A stretch of 64,000 bases of DNA, from assembly GCF_947489715.1 (NCBI RefSeq), contig NZ_CANLER010000006.1, positions 124,001-188,000 on the forward strand, given 5' to 3'. Positions 34,778 to 43,420 of the stretch are shown here, piece after piece (positions within the stretch are counted from its first letter, which is position 1; each line of letters starts with the position of its first letter). The translations under genes and the position numbers were made by a program. The DNA comes from an uncultured Roseovarius sp. (lineage in GTDB: Bacteria; Pseudomonadota; Alphaproteobacteria; Rhodobacterales; Rhodobacteraceae). A model generated the notes under the pieces. That model ran no database searches, was not told the origin of the DNA, and worked only from the letters and a program-made list of their open reading frames with translations.

Positions 34778-35470
34778 ATGGAAAAGATCGTCATATTGAC
34801 TGGCGCTGGAATTTCTGCGGAAAGCGGGCTTGGCACGTTTCGCGACGCAGGCGGCATCTGGGCGCAGCACGCGGTCGAAGATGTGGCCACCCCCGAGGGT
34901 TTCACGCGCGACCCACATCTGGTGCATCGGTTCTACAACGCCCGGCGTGAAAAAGCAGCAGGCGTCGCGCCCAATTCAGCCCACCTGGCGTTGGCGCGGC
35001 TGGAACACGAGTATTCGGGCGAGGTGGTGATCGTGACCCAGAATGTCGATGCCCTGCACGAGGGCGCAGGCTCTACCCACATCATCCATATGCATGGCGC
35101 CCTTGCCGGCGCTCTCTGTGCGGCATGCGGTCATCGCTGGCCTGCGCCGCTAAAGATGGACACAAACGACCCCTGCCCGGCCTGTAGCGTTCCTGCAACC
35201 CGGCCCGACGTGGTCTGGTTCGGAGAAACCCCCTATGAGATGGAGGCAATCTGGGCCCATTTGGAAGAGGCCGATCTATTTGCAGCGATCGGAACCTCAG
35301 GCAATGTCTATCCCGCGGCTGCTTTCGCCCAACATGCCGGACGCGCCGGGGCTCATACGGTCGAGCTGAATTTGGAGCCATCTACCAATGTCCGTGATTT
35401 TGCCGAACTGCACCACGGCCCCGCTGGCACAATCGTCCCATTGTGGGTCGATGAGCTTCTAAGACACTAA
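34778..35470 (+). CDS. cobB: Sirtuin (class III) NAD-dependent lysine deacylase
   Basis: A 230-residue sirtuin that removes acyl groups from lysine using NAD. It has the NAD-binding start ILTGAGISAESGLGTFRDAGGIW, TQNVDALHEGAG, and the catalytic histidine in HMHGAL. The zinc site is Cys-x2-Cys in LCAACGHR and again in CPACSVP. The segment FYNARR supplies the tyrosine and arginine that in class III sirtuins such as E. coli CobB accept succinyl and malonyl groups. AAGGAGAG lies just before the ATG. An acyl-lysine regulator of metabolism, without an operon partner. Confidence 0.93.
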   Translation: MEKIVILTGAGISAESGLGTFRDAGGIWAQHAVEDVATPEGFTRDPHLVHRFYNARREKAAGVAPNSAHLALARLEHEYSGEVVIVTQNVDALHEGAGSTHIIHMHGALAGALCAACGHRWPAPLKMDTNDPCPACSVPATRPDVVWFGETPYEMEAIWAHLEEADLFAAIGTSGNVYPAAAFAQHAGRAGAHTVELNLEPSTNVRDFAELHHGPAGTIVPLWVDELLRH

Positions 35471-35482
35471 TTACAAAATAAA

Positions 35483-35512
35483 AACGACCCCACCAATTCA
35501 GGCAGGGCCGTT
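35483..35512. terminator. Bidirectional intrinsic terminator
   Basis: On the minus strand, AACGGCCC pairs with GGGGTCGTT (one G-U pair) and is followed by TTTTATTTTG, giving a good terminator for rpmB. It also lies 13 bases after the convergent cobB stop and may serve both. Confidence 0.7.
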
Positions 35513-35532
35513 CAAACTCGAAAGCAGAAAGG

Positions 35533-35823
35533 TCAGGCGTTGGCAGCCTGCGCCTTTGCAATCTCTTTTTTGACTTTCAGTGCGTTGGCCGACAATTCGG
35601 TATCCTTGGCCTTCGCAAGATATGAGTCCAGCCCACCACGGTGATCGACACTGCGCAGCGCGGCGGCGGTGATGCGCAGCTTGATACCGCGTTTCAGAGT
35701 TTCCGATTGCAGGGTAACGTCGTTCAGGTTCGGCAGGTACCGACGACGGGTTTTGTTGTTGGCGTGGCTGGAGTTGTTGCCAACCATCGGGCCTTTTCCG
35801 GTCAGTTCGCAGCGGCGCGACAT
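35533..35823 (-). CDS. rpmB: 50S ribosomal protein L28
   Basis: A 96-residue ribosomal protein. It starts with the L28 signature [20 protein letters not shown], followed by [17 protein letters not shown] and [19 protein letters not shown]. It is a component of the large ribosomal subunit. The length is standard for alphaproteobacteria, which have a C-terminal tail beyond the E. coli form. The start at 35823 is the conserved one; the frame runs on upstream but without similarity. rpmG, a frequent partner, is not next to it. Confidence 0.96.
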   Translation of the reverse strand: MSRRCELTGKGPMVGNNSSHANNKTRRRYLPNLNDVTLQSETLKRGIKLRITAAALRSVDHRGGLDSYLAKAKDTELSANALKVKKEIAKAQAANA

Positions 35824-36032
35824 GGGGTCATCCTCTTCCAGTGCTCTGGGCATCCGCGCCCTTTTCAATACAAACGGGCGCGTGCCGACGGCAGCGCCCC
35901 GAATTCCGTTTGCGGTCTTTAGGCCCAAACCCCCGGGGCGTCAAGGGATTCGTCCCGATTTATAACCTCGCGCGACCCCACTTTCTTCAAAACCATCTCT
36001 TCTCTCGTAACGGCATGTCACGCCCGACATAG

Positions 36033-36094
36033 GCGCCCCGAGGAGGAGGCCGGAGGCGGACGACGAGAGATCAGGCGTGCGCGCCAGTGCACTC
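36033..36094 (+). repeat. ~62-bp dispersed 3'-end element, copy 3
   Basis: This copy ends 14 bases downstream of the gndA stop codon (gndA is on the minus strand). It differs from copy 1 mainly in GAGGCCGGAGG for GACGCGGGACG. The end hairpin is GTGCGC-GCCA-GTGCAC, where one base change keeps the stem through a G-U pair. The orientation relative to the gene is the same as in copies 1 and 2. Confidence 0.75.
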
Positions 36095-36107
36095 GATAAA
36101 ACAAGGG

Positions 36108-37508
36108 TTAATCCCACCAGGGACCGTGGTGCTTTCCCTCTTCGCCCAATCGTTCGAACCCATGATGACCAAAGAAGTCACGTTGTACCTGGATGATGTT
36201 GGCTGTGCCATATCCCTGACGGATCGTGTCATACCAACTGAGCGCCGCAGCCATCGCAGGCACGGCGTGACCTCCGTTTACGGCGGCGGCAACGACATGC
36301 CGCAAAGCAGGGACACATTTTTCCAGAAGCGTCGCCATTTGAGGCGCCAGGATCAATTGCCCTGCTGGCAAATCTCCCCGGAACGCGTCGGAAATATCAT
36401 CCAGAAGCGCAGAGCGGATGATGCAGCCGGCGCGCCAGATTTCGGCAATCCGGGCGTAGTCCAGGGCCCACTCATATTCCTCGGAGGCCGCTGCCAGAAG
36501 GCGAAAACCCTGTGCATAGCCCAGAATGCGCACTGCCAGAAACGCATCTGCCAATGTGACCTCATCCAGGTTCAGCTCGGATCGTCGGCCGCTCAGGATT
36601 TTCTGGGCGGTCACTCTGGTTTCTTTCTCGGATGACCAACTGCGCGCCCCGACCGCTGCTTCGATCATATTGGCCGATTGACCCAGCCTGACCGCTTCGA
36701 CCACTGTCCAGCGTCCGGTGCCTTTTTGACCGGCGGCGTCTTTGATCACATCCACCATCGGATGACCCGTCTTGGGGTCATCAAATTGCAAAGTTTTTCC
36801 TGTTATTTCAACAAGGTAGGATTTCAAACGCCCCTGATCCCACCGCTCAAACATCTGCCCGATCTCAGCCGGTGCCCAAGCAGCCCCATTGCGCAGCAGC
36901 CCGTAAATTTCGGCAATGACCTGCATTTCCGCATATTCGATCCCGTTATGAACGGTCTTTACGAAATGCCCGGCCCCATCCGGGCCCAGATGATCAACGC
37001 AAGGGTCGCCTTCGAACTTTGCTGCAATAGAAACAAGGACTTCGCGGAGTTGTTGCCAGCTATGTTCAGTTCCGCCAACCATCATCGAGGGACCGTGGCG
37101 GGCGCCCTTTTCACCGCCGGATACACCCATGCCCACGAAATGGATGTCCTGCCCGGCCAGCGCGGCCGAGCGTCTGCGGGTTTGGTGAAAATCGGCGTTG
37201 CCGCCGTCGATGATCGTGTCGCCGGACGACAAGAGCGGCGCGATGGCCTCGATCATCAAATCCATCGGCCTGCCCGAGGGGATCATGAACAAGATGACGC
37301 GGGGCGCATCCAATCCTGCCACAAATTCCTCAATCTTTTCATAAGGATGCAGCTTCTCCGCCAAATCACCCGACTCGGCCACGAAATCCGAAATCCAGTC
37401 AGTCTCGCGGTTGGTCACCGCCACGTGAAAGCCCTTTTCGGCCATGTTCAGCGCCAATGCGCTGCCCATTGTACCAAGCCCATACACCCCGATCTGTGCC
37501 TTTGACAT
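36108..37508 (-). CDS. gnd: 6-Phosphogluconate dehydrogenase, decarboxylating
   Basis: A 466-residue enzyme of the pentose phosphate pathway, converting 6-phosphogluconate and NADP to ribulose 5-phosphate and CO2. The NADP motif is IGVYGLGTMGSALALNMA. The substrate motif VGMGVSGGEKGARHGPSMM and the catalytic region GAGHFVKTVHNGIEYAEMQ with Lys and Asn are intact. The C-terminal helical domain and a YDTIRQGYGTANIIQVQRDF tail follow, so this is the long form (about 470 residues), not the short archaeal type. It is preceded by two tandem palindromes at 37614-37656 and followed by a dispersed-element copy. Confidence 0.95.
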   Translation of the reverse strand: MSKAQIGVYGLGTMGSALALNMAEKGFHVAVTNRETDWISDFVAESGDLAEKLHPYEKIEEFVAGLDAPRVILFMIPSGRPMDLMIEAIAPLLSSGDTIIDGGNADFHQTRRRSAALAGQDIHFVGMGVSGGEKGARHGPSMMVGGTEHSWQQLREVLVSIAAKFEGDPCVDHLGPDGAGHFVKTVHNGIEYAEMQVIAEIYGLLRNGAAWAPAEIGQMFERWDQGRLKSYLVEITGKTLQFDDPKTGHPMVDVIKDAAGQKGTGRWTVVEAVRLGQSANMIEAAVGARSWSSEKETRVTAQKILSGRRSELNLDEVTLADAFLAVRILGYAQGFRLLAAASEEYEWALDYARIAEIWRAGCIIRSALLDDISDAFRGDLPAGQLILAPQMATLLEKCVPALRHVVAAAVNGGHAVPAMAAALSWYDTIRQGYGTANIIQVQRDFFGHHGFERLGEEGKHHGPWWD

Positions 37509-37613
37509 GCGAAACCCTGTACCCTGCTCTGCTCATCTTAAGGCTAGGGGTTGAGGCGGGATTTGCAAGGGTGTCTGTCCGCCGGATATATCGGCGCGCA
37601 AGGCAAGGTGGCG

Positions 37614-37630
37614 GTGTAAACTATTTACAC
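37614..37630. promoter_or_regulatory. Palindromic operator 1 upstream of gnd
   Basis: GTGTAAA-CTA-TTTACAC is a perfect 7-bp inverted repeat around a 3-base centre. Its centre is about 114 bp upstream of the gnd start, in the gap after argF. It reads like a binding site for a dimeric repressor. Confidence 0.55.
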
Positions 37631-37640
37631 AACGTACGCG

Positions 37641-37656
37641 GATTGTGTACACAATC
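37641..37656. promoter_or_regulatory. Palindromic operator 2 upstream of gnd
   Basis: GATTGTGTACACAATC is a perfect 16-bp palindrome. Its centre is about 26 bp from that of operator 1 and shares the GTGT...ACAC arms with it, so both may bind the same dimeric regulator (a GntR-type site is one possibility). A promoter for gnd may overlap. Confidence 0.6.
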
Positions 37657-37694
37657 GCCCCGCGCCATGATGCCCGGCGCAGGGCATTGGCGGA

Positions 37695-38621
37695 TCAGAC
37701 CCCCAGACACCAGCGCATGACCGCTTTTTGCGCGTGCAGCCGATTTTCAGCCTCGTCGAAGACGACTGAGTTGGGACCGTCCATAACCGAAGAGGTCGCC
37801 TCTTCCTCGCGGTGGGCAGGCAGACAATGCATGAAAAGCGCGTCGGGTTTGGCAGCGGCCATCAATTCGTCATTCACCTGATAAGGGCGCAGCATGTTGT
37901 GACGGCGTTCCTTGGCAGACTGGCTGTCATGCATCGAGACCCAGGTATCGGTCACCACCAGATCGGCACCTTCGACGGCCTTGAACGGATCACGTTCGAC
38001 GATGACAGTGCTGCCGGCCTTGCGAGCGAGGCCCATGAACACATCCTCGGGGTCAAGCTGGGCCGGGCCGGTAAAGGTGAGGTCAAAGCCGAACTGCGCG
38101 GCCGCGTGCAGGAAAGAGGCGCAAACATTGTTGCCATCCCCGGACCAGACGACCTTTTTGCCTTTGATTGGGCCGCGATGTTCCTCGTAGGTCATCACGT
38201 CGGCCATGATCTGGCAGGGATGGGTGCGGTCGGTCAGCCCGTTGATCACCGGCACGTCGGCATACTCGGCCATTTCCATCAGCACGGTTTCGTCAAAGGT
38301 CCGGATCATGATCAGATCCACGTAACGAGACAACACGCGGGCCGTGTCGGCGATGGTTTCACCATGCCCAAGCTGCATGTCGGTGCCCGAAAGCACCATC
38401 GTGGTCCCCCCCATCTGGCGCACGCCCACATCAAAGCTGACGCGGGTCCGGGTCGAGGGTTTTTCGAAGATCAGCGCCACCACGTGCCCCGCCAGCGGTT
38501 GGACATCGTCAGGCGTGCCGCGCGGACGGCCCAGGCGCGCAGTTTTCATGTCCTGGGCCTGATCGATGATCGACCGCAGGGATGCCGGGTCGGTTTTGTG
38601 GATGTCTAGAAAATGGTTCAT
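37695..38621 (-). CDS. argF: Ornithine carbamoyltransferase
   Basis: A 308-residue enzyme that makes citrulline from ornithine and carbamoyl phosphate in arginine synthesis. Motifs: carbamoyl-phosphate site [29 protein letters not shown], and the ornithine motif [12 protein letters not shown]. All are complete. It is transcribed after argD with an 89-bp gap, so the two form an arginine-synthesis unit. Regulation is not visible from the sequence beyond a short GC hairpin in the gap. Confidence 0.95.
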   Translation of the reverse strand: MNHFLDIHKTDPASLRSIIDQAQDMKTARLGRPRGTPDDVQPLAGHVVALIFEKPSTRTRVSFDVGVRQMGGTTMVLSGTDMQLGHGETIADTARVLSRYVDLIMIRTFDETVLMEMAEYADVPVINGLTDRTHPCQIMADVMTYEEHRGPIKGKKVVWSGDGNNVCASFLHAAAQFGFDLTFTGPAQLDPEDVFMGLARKAGSTVIVERDPFKAVEGADLVVTDTWVSMHDSQSAKERRHNMLRPYQVNDELMAAAKPDALFMHCLPAHREEEATSSVMDGPNSVVFDEAENRLHAQKAVMRWCLGV

Positions 38622-38648
38622 GTCGTATCGCTTTGTATTGAGCCGGGT

Positions 38649-38661
38649 GGGGCGTCGCCCC
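38649..38661. terminator. GC hairpin in the argD-argF gap
   Basis: GGGGC-GTC-GCCCC is a short perfect hairpin. On the minus strand the gap also holds TTCTCAAAATACGCCGGGC just after argD, a sequence I associate with 3' ends of genes in this order of bacteria. No T-run follows, so its role is unclear. Confidence 0.3.
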
Positions 38662-38710
38662 TGATCGCCTATTGGTGATCCGCCCGGCGTATTTTGAGAA
38701 AGATGGAGGG

Positions 38711-39904
38711 TCAGGCGGTGGCCTTTTGCGCGGCGGCTTCGACCGCGTTGGCAGCGGCGGACAGGCGCGCGATGGCGTCGCTGATCTCATCCTCGGAAAT
38801 ATTGAGCGGCGGCAGCAGGCGGATCACGTTATCGGCGGCCGGTACGGTGATCAATTCAGCCGCATAGGCCGCGTTGACCAGATCAACATTGGCCGCCTTG
38901 CATTTGAGGCCCAGCATCAGGCCCTGACCGCGCACGCTGTCAAATATTTCGGGATGATCGGCAACCAACCCTTCAAGCTTTTGCCGCAGAAGGCCCGCCT
39001 TGCGGTTGACCCGTGCCAGAAAGGCGGGATCGGCGACGATATCAACGACCGCACAGCCCACGGCGCAGGCCAGCGGGTTACCGCCATAGGTGGACCCGTG
39101 CGTGCCGGCGACCATGCCACTGGCGGCGTGCTCATTGGCCAGCACCGCGCCCAGCGGAAACCCTCCGCCGATACCCTTGGCGACCATCATGATGTCGGGA
39201 TCAACCCCGGCCCATTCATGGGCAAAAAGCCGCCCGGTGCGACCCATGCCGCATTGCACCTCGTCAAAGATCAGCAGAAGCCCGTGTTCGTCACAAAGAT
39301 CGCGCAGACCCTTGAGGCATTGATCAGGCAGCGGGCGAATCCCACCTTCGCCCTGCACCGGTTCGATCAGGATGGCGGCGGTCTTATCGGTGATGGCGGC
39401 GGCCACCGCATCGTGATCGTTCCAGGGCAGGTTTTTGAAACCCGGCAGGGTCGGGCCAAACCCCTTGGTCATCTTTTCCGACCCCGCAGCGGCGATCCCG
39501 GCGGCAGAGCGGCCGTGGAATGCCCCTTCGAACGTGAGGATCTCGACCCGCTCGGGCTGGCCCGCATCGTGGAAGTGCTTGCGTGCCATCTTGACGGCTA
39601 GTTCGCATGCCTCGGTGCCGGAATTGGTAAAGAAAACCGTATCGGCAAAGCTATTATCCACCAGCTTGTCGGCCAATGCCTGTTGCTGCGGGATATGATA
39701 GAGGTTCGACGTATGCCAGAGCGCGTTGCCCTGATCGGTCAGCGCCTTGACCAGCGCCGGATGGGCATGGCCCAGGGCATTGACCGCAATTCCCGCGCCC
39801 AGATCCAGAAATCGGCGCCCATCCTTTTCGATCAGCCAGCTGCCCTCGCCTTTGACAAAGGTGAGCGCGGCGCGGTTATAGGTCGGCAGAACGGTCGGGA
39901 TCAT
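38711..39904 (-). CDS. argD: Acetylornithine transaminase
   Basis: A 397-residue class III PLP aminotransferase converting N-acetylglutamate semialdehyde to N-acetylornithine; related forms also serve lysine synthesis. It has [17 protein letters not shown] at the start, [16 protein letters not shown] as the phosphate site, [15 protein letters not shown] with the PLP aspartate, and the Schiff-base lysine in [15 protein letters not shown]. Start at 39904 places the [11 protein letters not shown] segment at the N-terminus as in the family. It is first in an argD-argF unit. Confidence 0.94.
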   Translation of the reverse strand: MIPTVLPTYNRAALTFVKGEGSWLIEKDGRRFLDLGAGIAVNALGHAHPALVKALTDQGNALWHTSNLYHIPQQQALADKLVDNSFADTVFFTNSGTEACELAVKMARKHFHDAGQPERVEILTFEGAFHGRSAAGIAAAGSEKMTKGFGPTLPGFKNLPWNDHDAVAAAITDKTAAILIEPVQGEGGIRPLPDQCLKGLRDLCDEHGLLLIFDEVQCGMGRTGRLFAHEWAGVDPDIMMVAKGIGGGFPLGAVLANEHAASGMVAGTHGSTYGGNPLACAVGCAVVDIVADPAFLARVNRKAGLLRQKLEGLVADHPEIFDSVRGQGLMLGLKCKAANVDLVNAAYAAELITVPAADNVIRLLPPLNISEDEISDAIARLSAAANAVEAAAQKATA

Positions 39905-40261
39905 GGTCAAAATCCTTTTGGTCGAGAAGCCCAAAGAGTTGCCTTACGGCTGGGGCCAAGTCAATGATTTCCGGGGGTGATGCGCCGGGTGGGCGCGGGA
40001 TCAAACAGGCAGCGGGACGTCAGGCGCGAATGCGTCGGCGTCGGGACTGGATATATGTGTAGCCTGTGATCATGGGGCCGCTTTAGCCGGTTCTTTACGC
40101 AACGTGAAGCATTAATTCGACCGGGCCGGGTTTTGCCATGATCACCGCACGGTCACGCGGATGTGTTCCACGGCCATAAATCCCCCACATTTCAGTCACT
40201 ACCCTTCCTTCCCACGCACGTATCCAGACCGGAATTCCAGGACGTCATACAGGATCAAAAG
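39905..40261. other. Intergenic region between divergent argD and LRR gene
   Basis: This 357-bp stretch must hold the promoters of argD and the LRR-protein gene. An open frame runs into the LRR gene from 40163, but its first part has no motif. I see no repeats, RNA gene or clear operator. Confidence 0.4.
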
Positions 40262-40939
40262 ATGCGTAAATTATTGATATTACTGTTAGTCACTGCGGCA
40301 ACCATTTATGTGATGCCCGGCATTTTTACAGCGCGCCAATTGGCCAACGAACATTATGAGAAGGCCGCGCAACTTATTACGACGGCAAAAGAAGACCGTA
40401 AATCCTCGATTGATTTCAGCGAATTGACGCATCTGCGGCAATTGCCGCCAACGATCCTGGAAATCGAAGATCTTTACTCGCTTAATCTGGACGGAACAGA
40501 AATCGCATCGCTTGAGATCGTCGCACAACTGCCAGCGCTGGCACGGCTGTCGATCCGCGAAACACCGGTAACCGATCTGACCCCGCTTGCCCGGCTGAAA
40601 AACCTGCATTCTCTCGATATCGGGAAAAGCCGGGTTCGAAACCTGGAGCCTCTGGCCCAGATCGAATATCTGGCGACGCTGGACATCGGGACAACCGAAA
40701 TCCTGTCACTTGAACCGCTGACACGCGCGAAATTTCTGCTCTGGGTCAACCTGCATCGCAGCTATGCGATGGATGGCTCAAAGCAGCATTACGACAGGCT
40801 GCACCAGCTTGTTCCCGAGGTTTATAATGGCTCGGCCTTCAAGCAGAATTATGTGCCGGGGCAACTCTACCTGATCACGACCCGGTTAAACCGGTTGGCG
40901 ACGGATCTTTATCTGCCGGAACCGTTCCCCCGCTCCTGA
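40262..40939 (+). CDS. Membrane-anchored leucine-rich repeat protein
   Basis: A 225-residue protein. An N-terminal hydrophobic segment (residues ~3-22) acts as a signal anchor or uncleaved signal. Residues ~72-165 contain four 22-residue leucine-rich repeats of the internalin type: LYSLNLDGTEIASLE, LARLSIRETPVTDLT, LHSLDIGKSRVRNLE and LATLDIGTTEILSLE. A C-terminal part of about 55 residues has no repeats. LRRs form a curved protein-binding surface, so an exported interaction module is likely. I do not recognise the gene. The start at 40262 places the hydrophobic segment at the N-terminus. The gene is not part of a visible operon. Confidence 0.72.
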   Translation: MRKLLILLLVTAATIYVMPGIFTARQLANEHYEKAAQLITTAKEDRKSSIDFSELTHLRQLPPTILEIEDLYSLNLDGTEIASLEIVAQLPALARLSIRETPVTDLTPLARLKNLHSLDIGKSRVRNLEPLAQIEYLATLDIGTTEILSLEPLTRAKFLLWVNLHRSYAMDGSKQHYDRLHQLVPEVYNGSAFKQNYVPGQLYLITTRLNRLATDLYLPEPFPRS

Positions 40940-41006
40940 CATAAATCGTCAGGGCCGGGGCATTTCCCGCTTGCGGCCTGTCCTGTATCGGATCAAGCGT
41001 TGACGC

Positions 41007-41894
41007 ATGTTTGAACCCCGCGCCCAGAACCCGGCCATGGCGGCATCGCTGACGCTGTTGGCGGCGTCCTTTGCAGCCGGAACAACGCTGATGGCCAAGG
41101 CGTTGGGAACGGGCGTGCTGGGCCCTGAGATGCCGGCGCTACAGATCAGTTTCGGGCGGTTCCTGTTTGCGCTGATGACCATCGGGACTTTCGTGGTACT
41201 GACGCGGCCCCGGTTCACGCGGGTGCATCTGCCGCTGCATGTGGGCCGCTCAGCGCTCGGTTGGGGTGGGGTCACGTTGATGTTCGCCGCCGCCGCCTTC
41301 ATCCCCCTGTCGGATGCCACGGCGATCAGTTTCCTCAACCCGGTCTTCGCGATGATGCTGGCCATCCCGCTTCTGGGTGAGAAGGTCGGACCGGTCCGCT
41401 GGTCCGCCGCGATCATCGCCCTGCTGGGGGCGGCGATCCTGACCCGGCCCGGCGATGGCGCGCTGGAATTCGGCGCGTTTCTGGCGCTTGGCTCGGCGCT
41501 GCTCTTGGGGACCGAGGTGATCCTGATCAAACGTCTGTCGGGCCGCGAGGCACCGGTTCAGATATTGTTGATCAACAACGCCATTGGCCTGTGCATCGCC
41601 AGTGTCGCCGCCAGTTTCGTCTGGATCTGGCCCACGCCCGCGCAATGGGCGGCGATGGCGGGGATTGGCATCTTGATGGCAGGCGCGCAGGCCTGTTTCG
41701 TCAATGCGATGGCACGGGCGGATGCCAGTTTCGTTGCCCCGTTTTTCTATGCCGCGCTGGTCTTTGCCGCGCTTTACGACTGGGCCGTTTTCGGGGTGGT
41801 GCCCGATGCGGTCTCAGCCTCCGGGGCGGGGATCATTCTGGGTGGCGCGGCCCTGCTGGCCTGGCGCGAGGCCGCGCTGCGGCGCAAGACCTAG
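41007..41894 (+). CDS. EamA-family (DMT) transporter
   Basis: A 295-residue inner-membrane protein with ten predicted membrane helices in two repeated five-helix halves. The first half has LMFAAAAFIPLSDATAISFL and the second AQACFVNAMARADASFVAPF, both matching the EamA pattern. This drug/metabolite superfamily includes exporters of amino acids, nucleosides and drugs; the substrate is not predictable. It converges on the ABC permease gene with a 4-bp overlap. Confidence 0.88.
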   Translation: MFEPRAQNPAMAASLTLLAASFAAGTTLMAKALGTGVLGPEMPALQISFGRFLFALMTIGTFVVLTRPRFTRVHLPLHVGRSALGWGGVTLMFAAAAFIPLSDATAISFLNPVFAMMLAIPLLGEKVGPVRWSAAIIALLGAAILTRPGDGALEFGAFLALGSALLLGTEVILIKRLSGREAPVQILLINNAIGLCIASVAASFVWIWPTPAQWAAMAGIGILMAGAQACFVNAMARADASFVAPFFYAALVFAALYDWAVFGVVPDAVSASGAGIILGGAALLAWREAALRRKT

Positions 41895-42694
41895 GCCTTG
41901 AGCCGGTAGCCGCGCGCGAACATCAACAGGGCAATCAGCGAGATGGCGAGGGTTGCGGCCACGACCACCACAAGACCCAGTAAGGGCGCGCTGTCCGAGA
42001 CGCCGATCATGCCATAGCGCATGCCGTCGATCAGGTAGAAGATCGGGTTGAAATGGGTGATCTGGCGCAGAACCGGCGGCAATGCCTCGACCGAGTAGAA
42101 CGTGCCCGACAGGAAGGCCAGCGGCGTCACGATAAAATTGGTGATCGCCGCCATCTGGTCGAACTTGTTGGCAAAGATGCCCGCGACCATACCCAAAGCG
42201 CCCAGCAACGCAGACCCCAGGATAACGTAGCAGAGTGCCCAGATCGGATGCTGCACGCCGATGCCAAGGAACACCCACAGACCCAGCGAGATCGCGACGG
42301 CCACCATCAACCCGCGACCAATCCCACCGGCCAGATAGCCCAGCACCATTTCGGCAGGTGACAGCGGCGGCATCAGCGTATCGACGATATTGCCCTGCAC
42401 CTTGGCGATCACGATCGACGACGAGGTATTGGCGAAAGCGTTCTGGATGACCGTCATCATCAGGATGCCCGGCGCGAGGAAAGTCATGAAATCGACGCCC
42501 ATCACATCGCCCCGGCGCGGACCAATCGCGATGGTGAAGATCATCAAGAATAGCCCCGCCGTCACCAGCGGGGCCATCAATGTCTGCGTCCAGACGGCCA
42601 TGAAACGCTGCACCTCGCGGCTGGCCAATGTCGCCAGACCCAGCCAATTGATCCGCCCAAAGCGGCGCGATCCCATTTCAAAGTCTTCTGCCAT
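41891..42694 (-). CDS. ABC-2 type transporter permease (YadH-like)
   Basis: A 267-residue permease with about six membrane helices. Typical family pieces are FLMIFTIAIGPRRG, FLAPGILMMTVIQNAFANTS and FLSGTFYSVEALPPVLRQIT. In the YadGH group this subunit pairs with an ATPase gene, but none is adjacent; the upstream gene is the divergent gcrA. The partner ATPase must be encoded elsewhere. Substrate unknown. Confidence 0.85.
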   Translation of the reverse strand: MAEDFEMGSRRFGRINWLGLATLASREVQRFMAVWTQTLMAPLVTAGLFLMIFTIAIGPRRGDVMGVDFMTFLAPGILMMTVIQNAFANTSSSIVIAKVQGNIVDTLMPPLSPAEMVLGYLAGGIGRGLMVAVAISLGLWVFLGIGVQHPIWALCYVILGSALLGALGMVAGIFANKFDQMAAITNFIVTPLAFLSGTFYSVEALPPVLRQITHFNPIFYLIDGMRYGMIGVSDSAPLLGLVVVVAATLAISLIALLMFARGYRLKA

Positions 42695-42823
42695 TCGATT
42701 TGCCCGTTTATTCGCCGATTCGATGCCTTGTAACTCAGCCGTGAGTGACTAGAATAGGGCGCTGATGGATTTTTACAGGGCGGCAGGTCAAACCGGGCCG
42801 CCTTTTGAGATAAGGAACGGGGC

Positions 42824-43396
42824 ATGTCCTGGAGCGATGAGCGCGTAGAACTGCTGAAAAAAATGTGGGGCGAGGGCCAGTCGGCCAGCCAGATCGCCAA
42901 GGAACTGGGTGGCGTCACGCGCAATGCCGTGATCGGTAAAGTGCACCGGCTTGGGCTGTCGAACCGCAATGGATCGGGCGGCAGCGCCGACAAATCCGAG
43001 GCCAAGGCGAAAACGACTACCAAACCATCCAAACCCAAGGCCGCCCCGAAGGCCGCGCCCAAGCCGCAGCCCAAGACCGAATCCGCGGCCCCGCCGCCGA
43101 TCCCGGCAAGCCGGATCAAACCGATCATCCCGGCCGGTCAGCCGCTGCCGCCGCAACCCTCGACCAACGAGATCGACCCGGCGGCGCTCGCCAAGGTCAA
43201 CGAGGTCGAGAAGAAAGCCAAGAAGCTGACCCTGATGGAGCTGACCGAACGTACCTGCAAATGGCCCGTGGGTGATCCGGCGACGCCGGATTTCTGGTTC
43301 TGCGGGTTGCCGGTACAAGCAGGCAAACCCTATTGCGAGGCGCATGTGGGCGTGGCGTTCCAGCCGATGAGTTCACGCCGCGACCGTCGTCGGTAA
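42824..43396 (+). CDS. gcrA: GcrA cell cycle regulator
   Basis: A 190-residue alphaproteobacterial transcription factor. The N-terminal DNA-binding domain is MSWSDERVELLKKMWGEGQS followed by AKELGGVTRNAVIGKVHRLGL. A long Ala/Lys/Pro-rich linker follows (residues ~48-115), then a C-terminal sigma-factor-binding part with TLMELTERTCKWPVG and FCGLPVQAGKPYCEAH, whose cysteines and histidine are family features. GcrA works with sigma-70 at promoters carrying CcrM-methylated GANTC. One GATTC site lies about 105 bp upstream. It is divergent from the ABC permease gene and followed by phzF. Confidence 0.94.
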   Translation: MSWSDERVELLKKMWGEGQSASQIAKELGGVTRNAVIGKVHRLGLSNRNGSGGSADKSEAKAKTTTKPSKPKAAPKAAPKPQPKTESAAPPPIPASRIKPIIPAGQPLPPQPSTNEIDPAALAKVNEVEKKAKKLTLMELTERTCKWPVGDPATPDFWFCGLPVQAGKPYCEAHVGVAFQPMSSRRDRRR

Positions 43397-43420
43397 GACG
43401 GGCCATGCCGTGAGGCGGAT

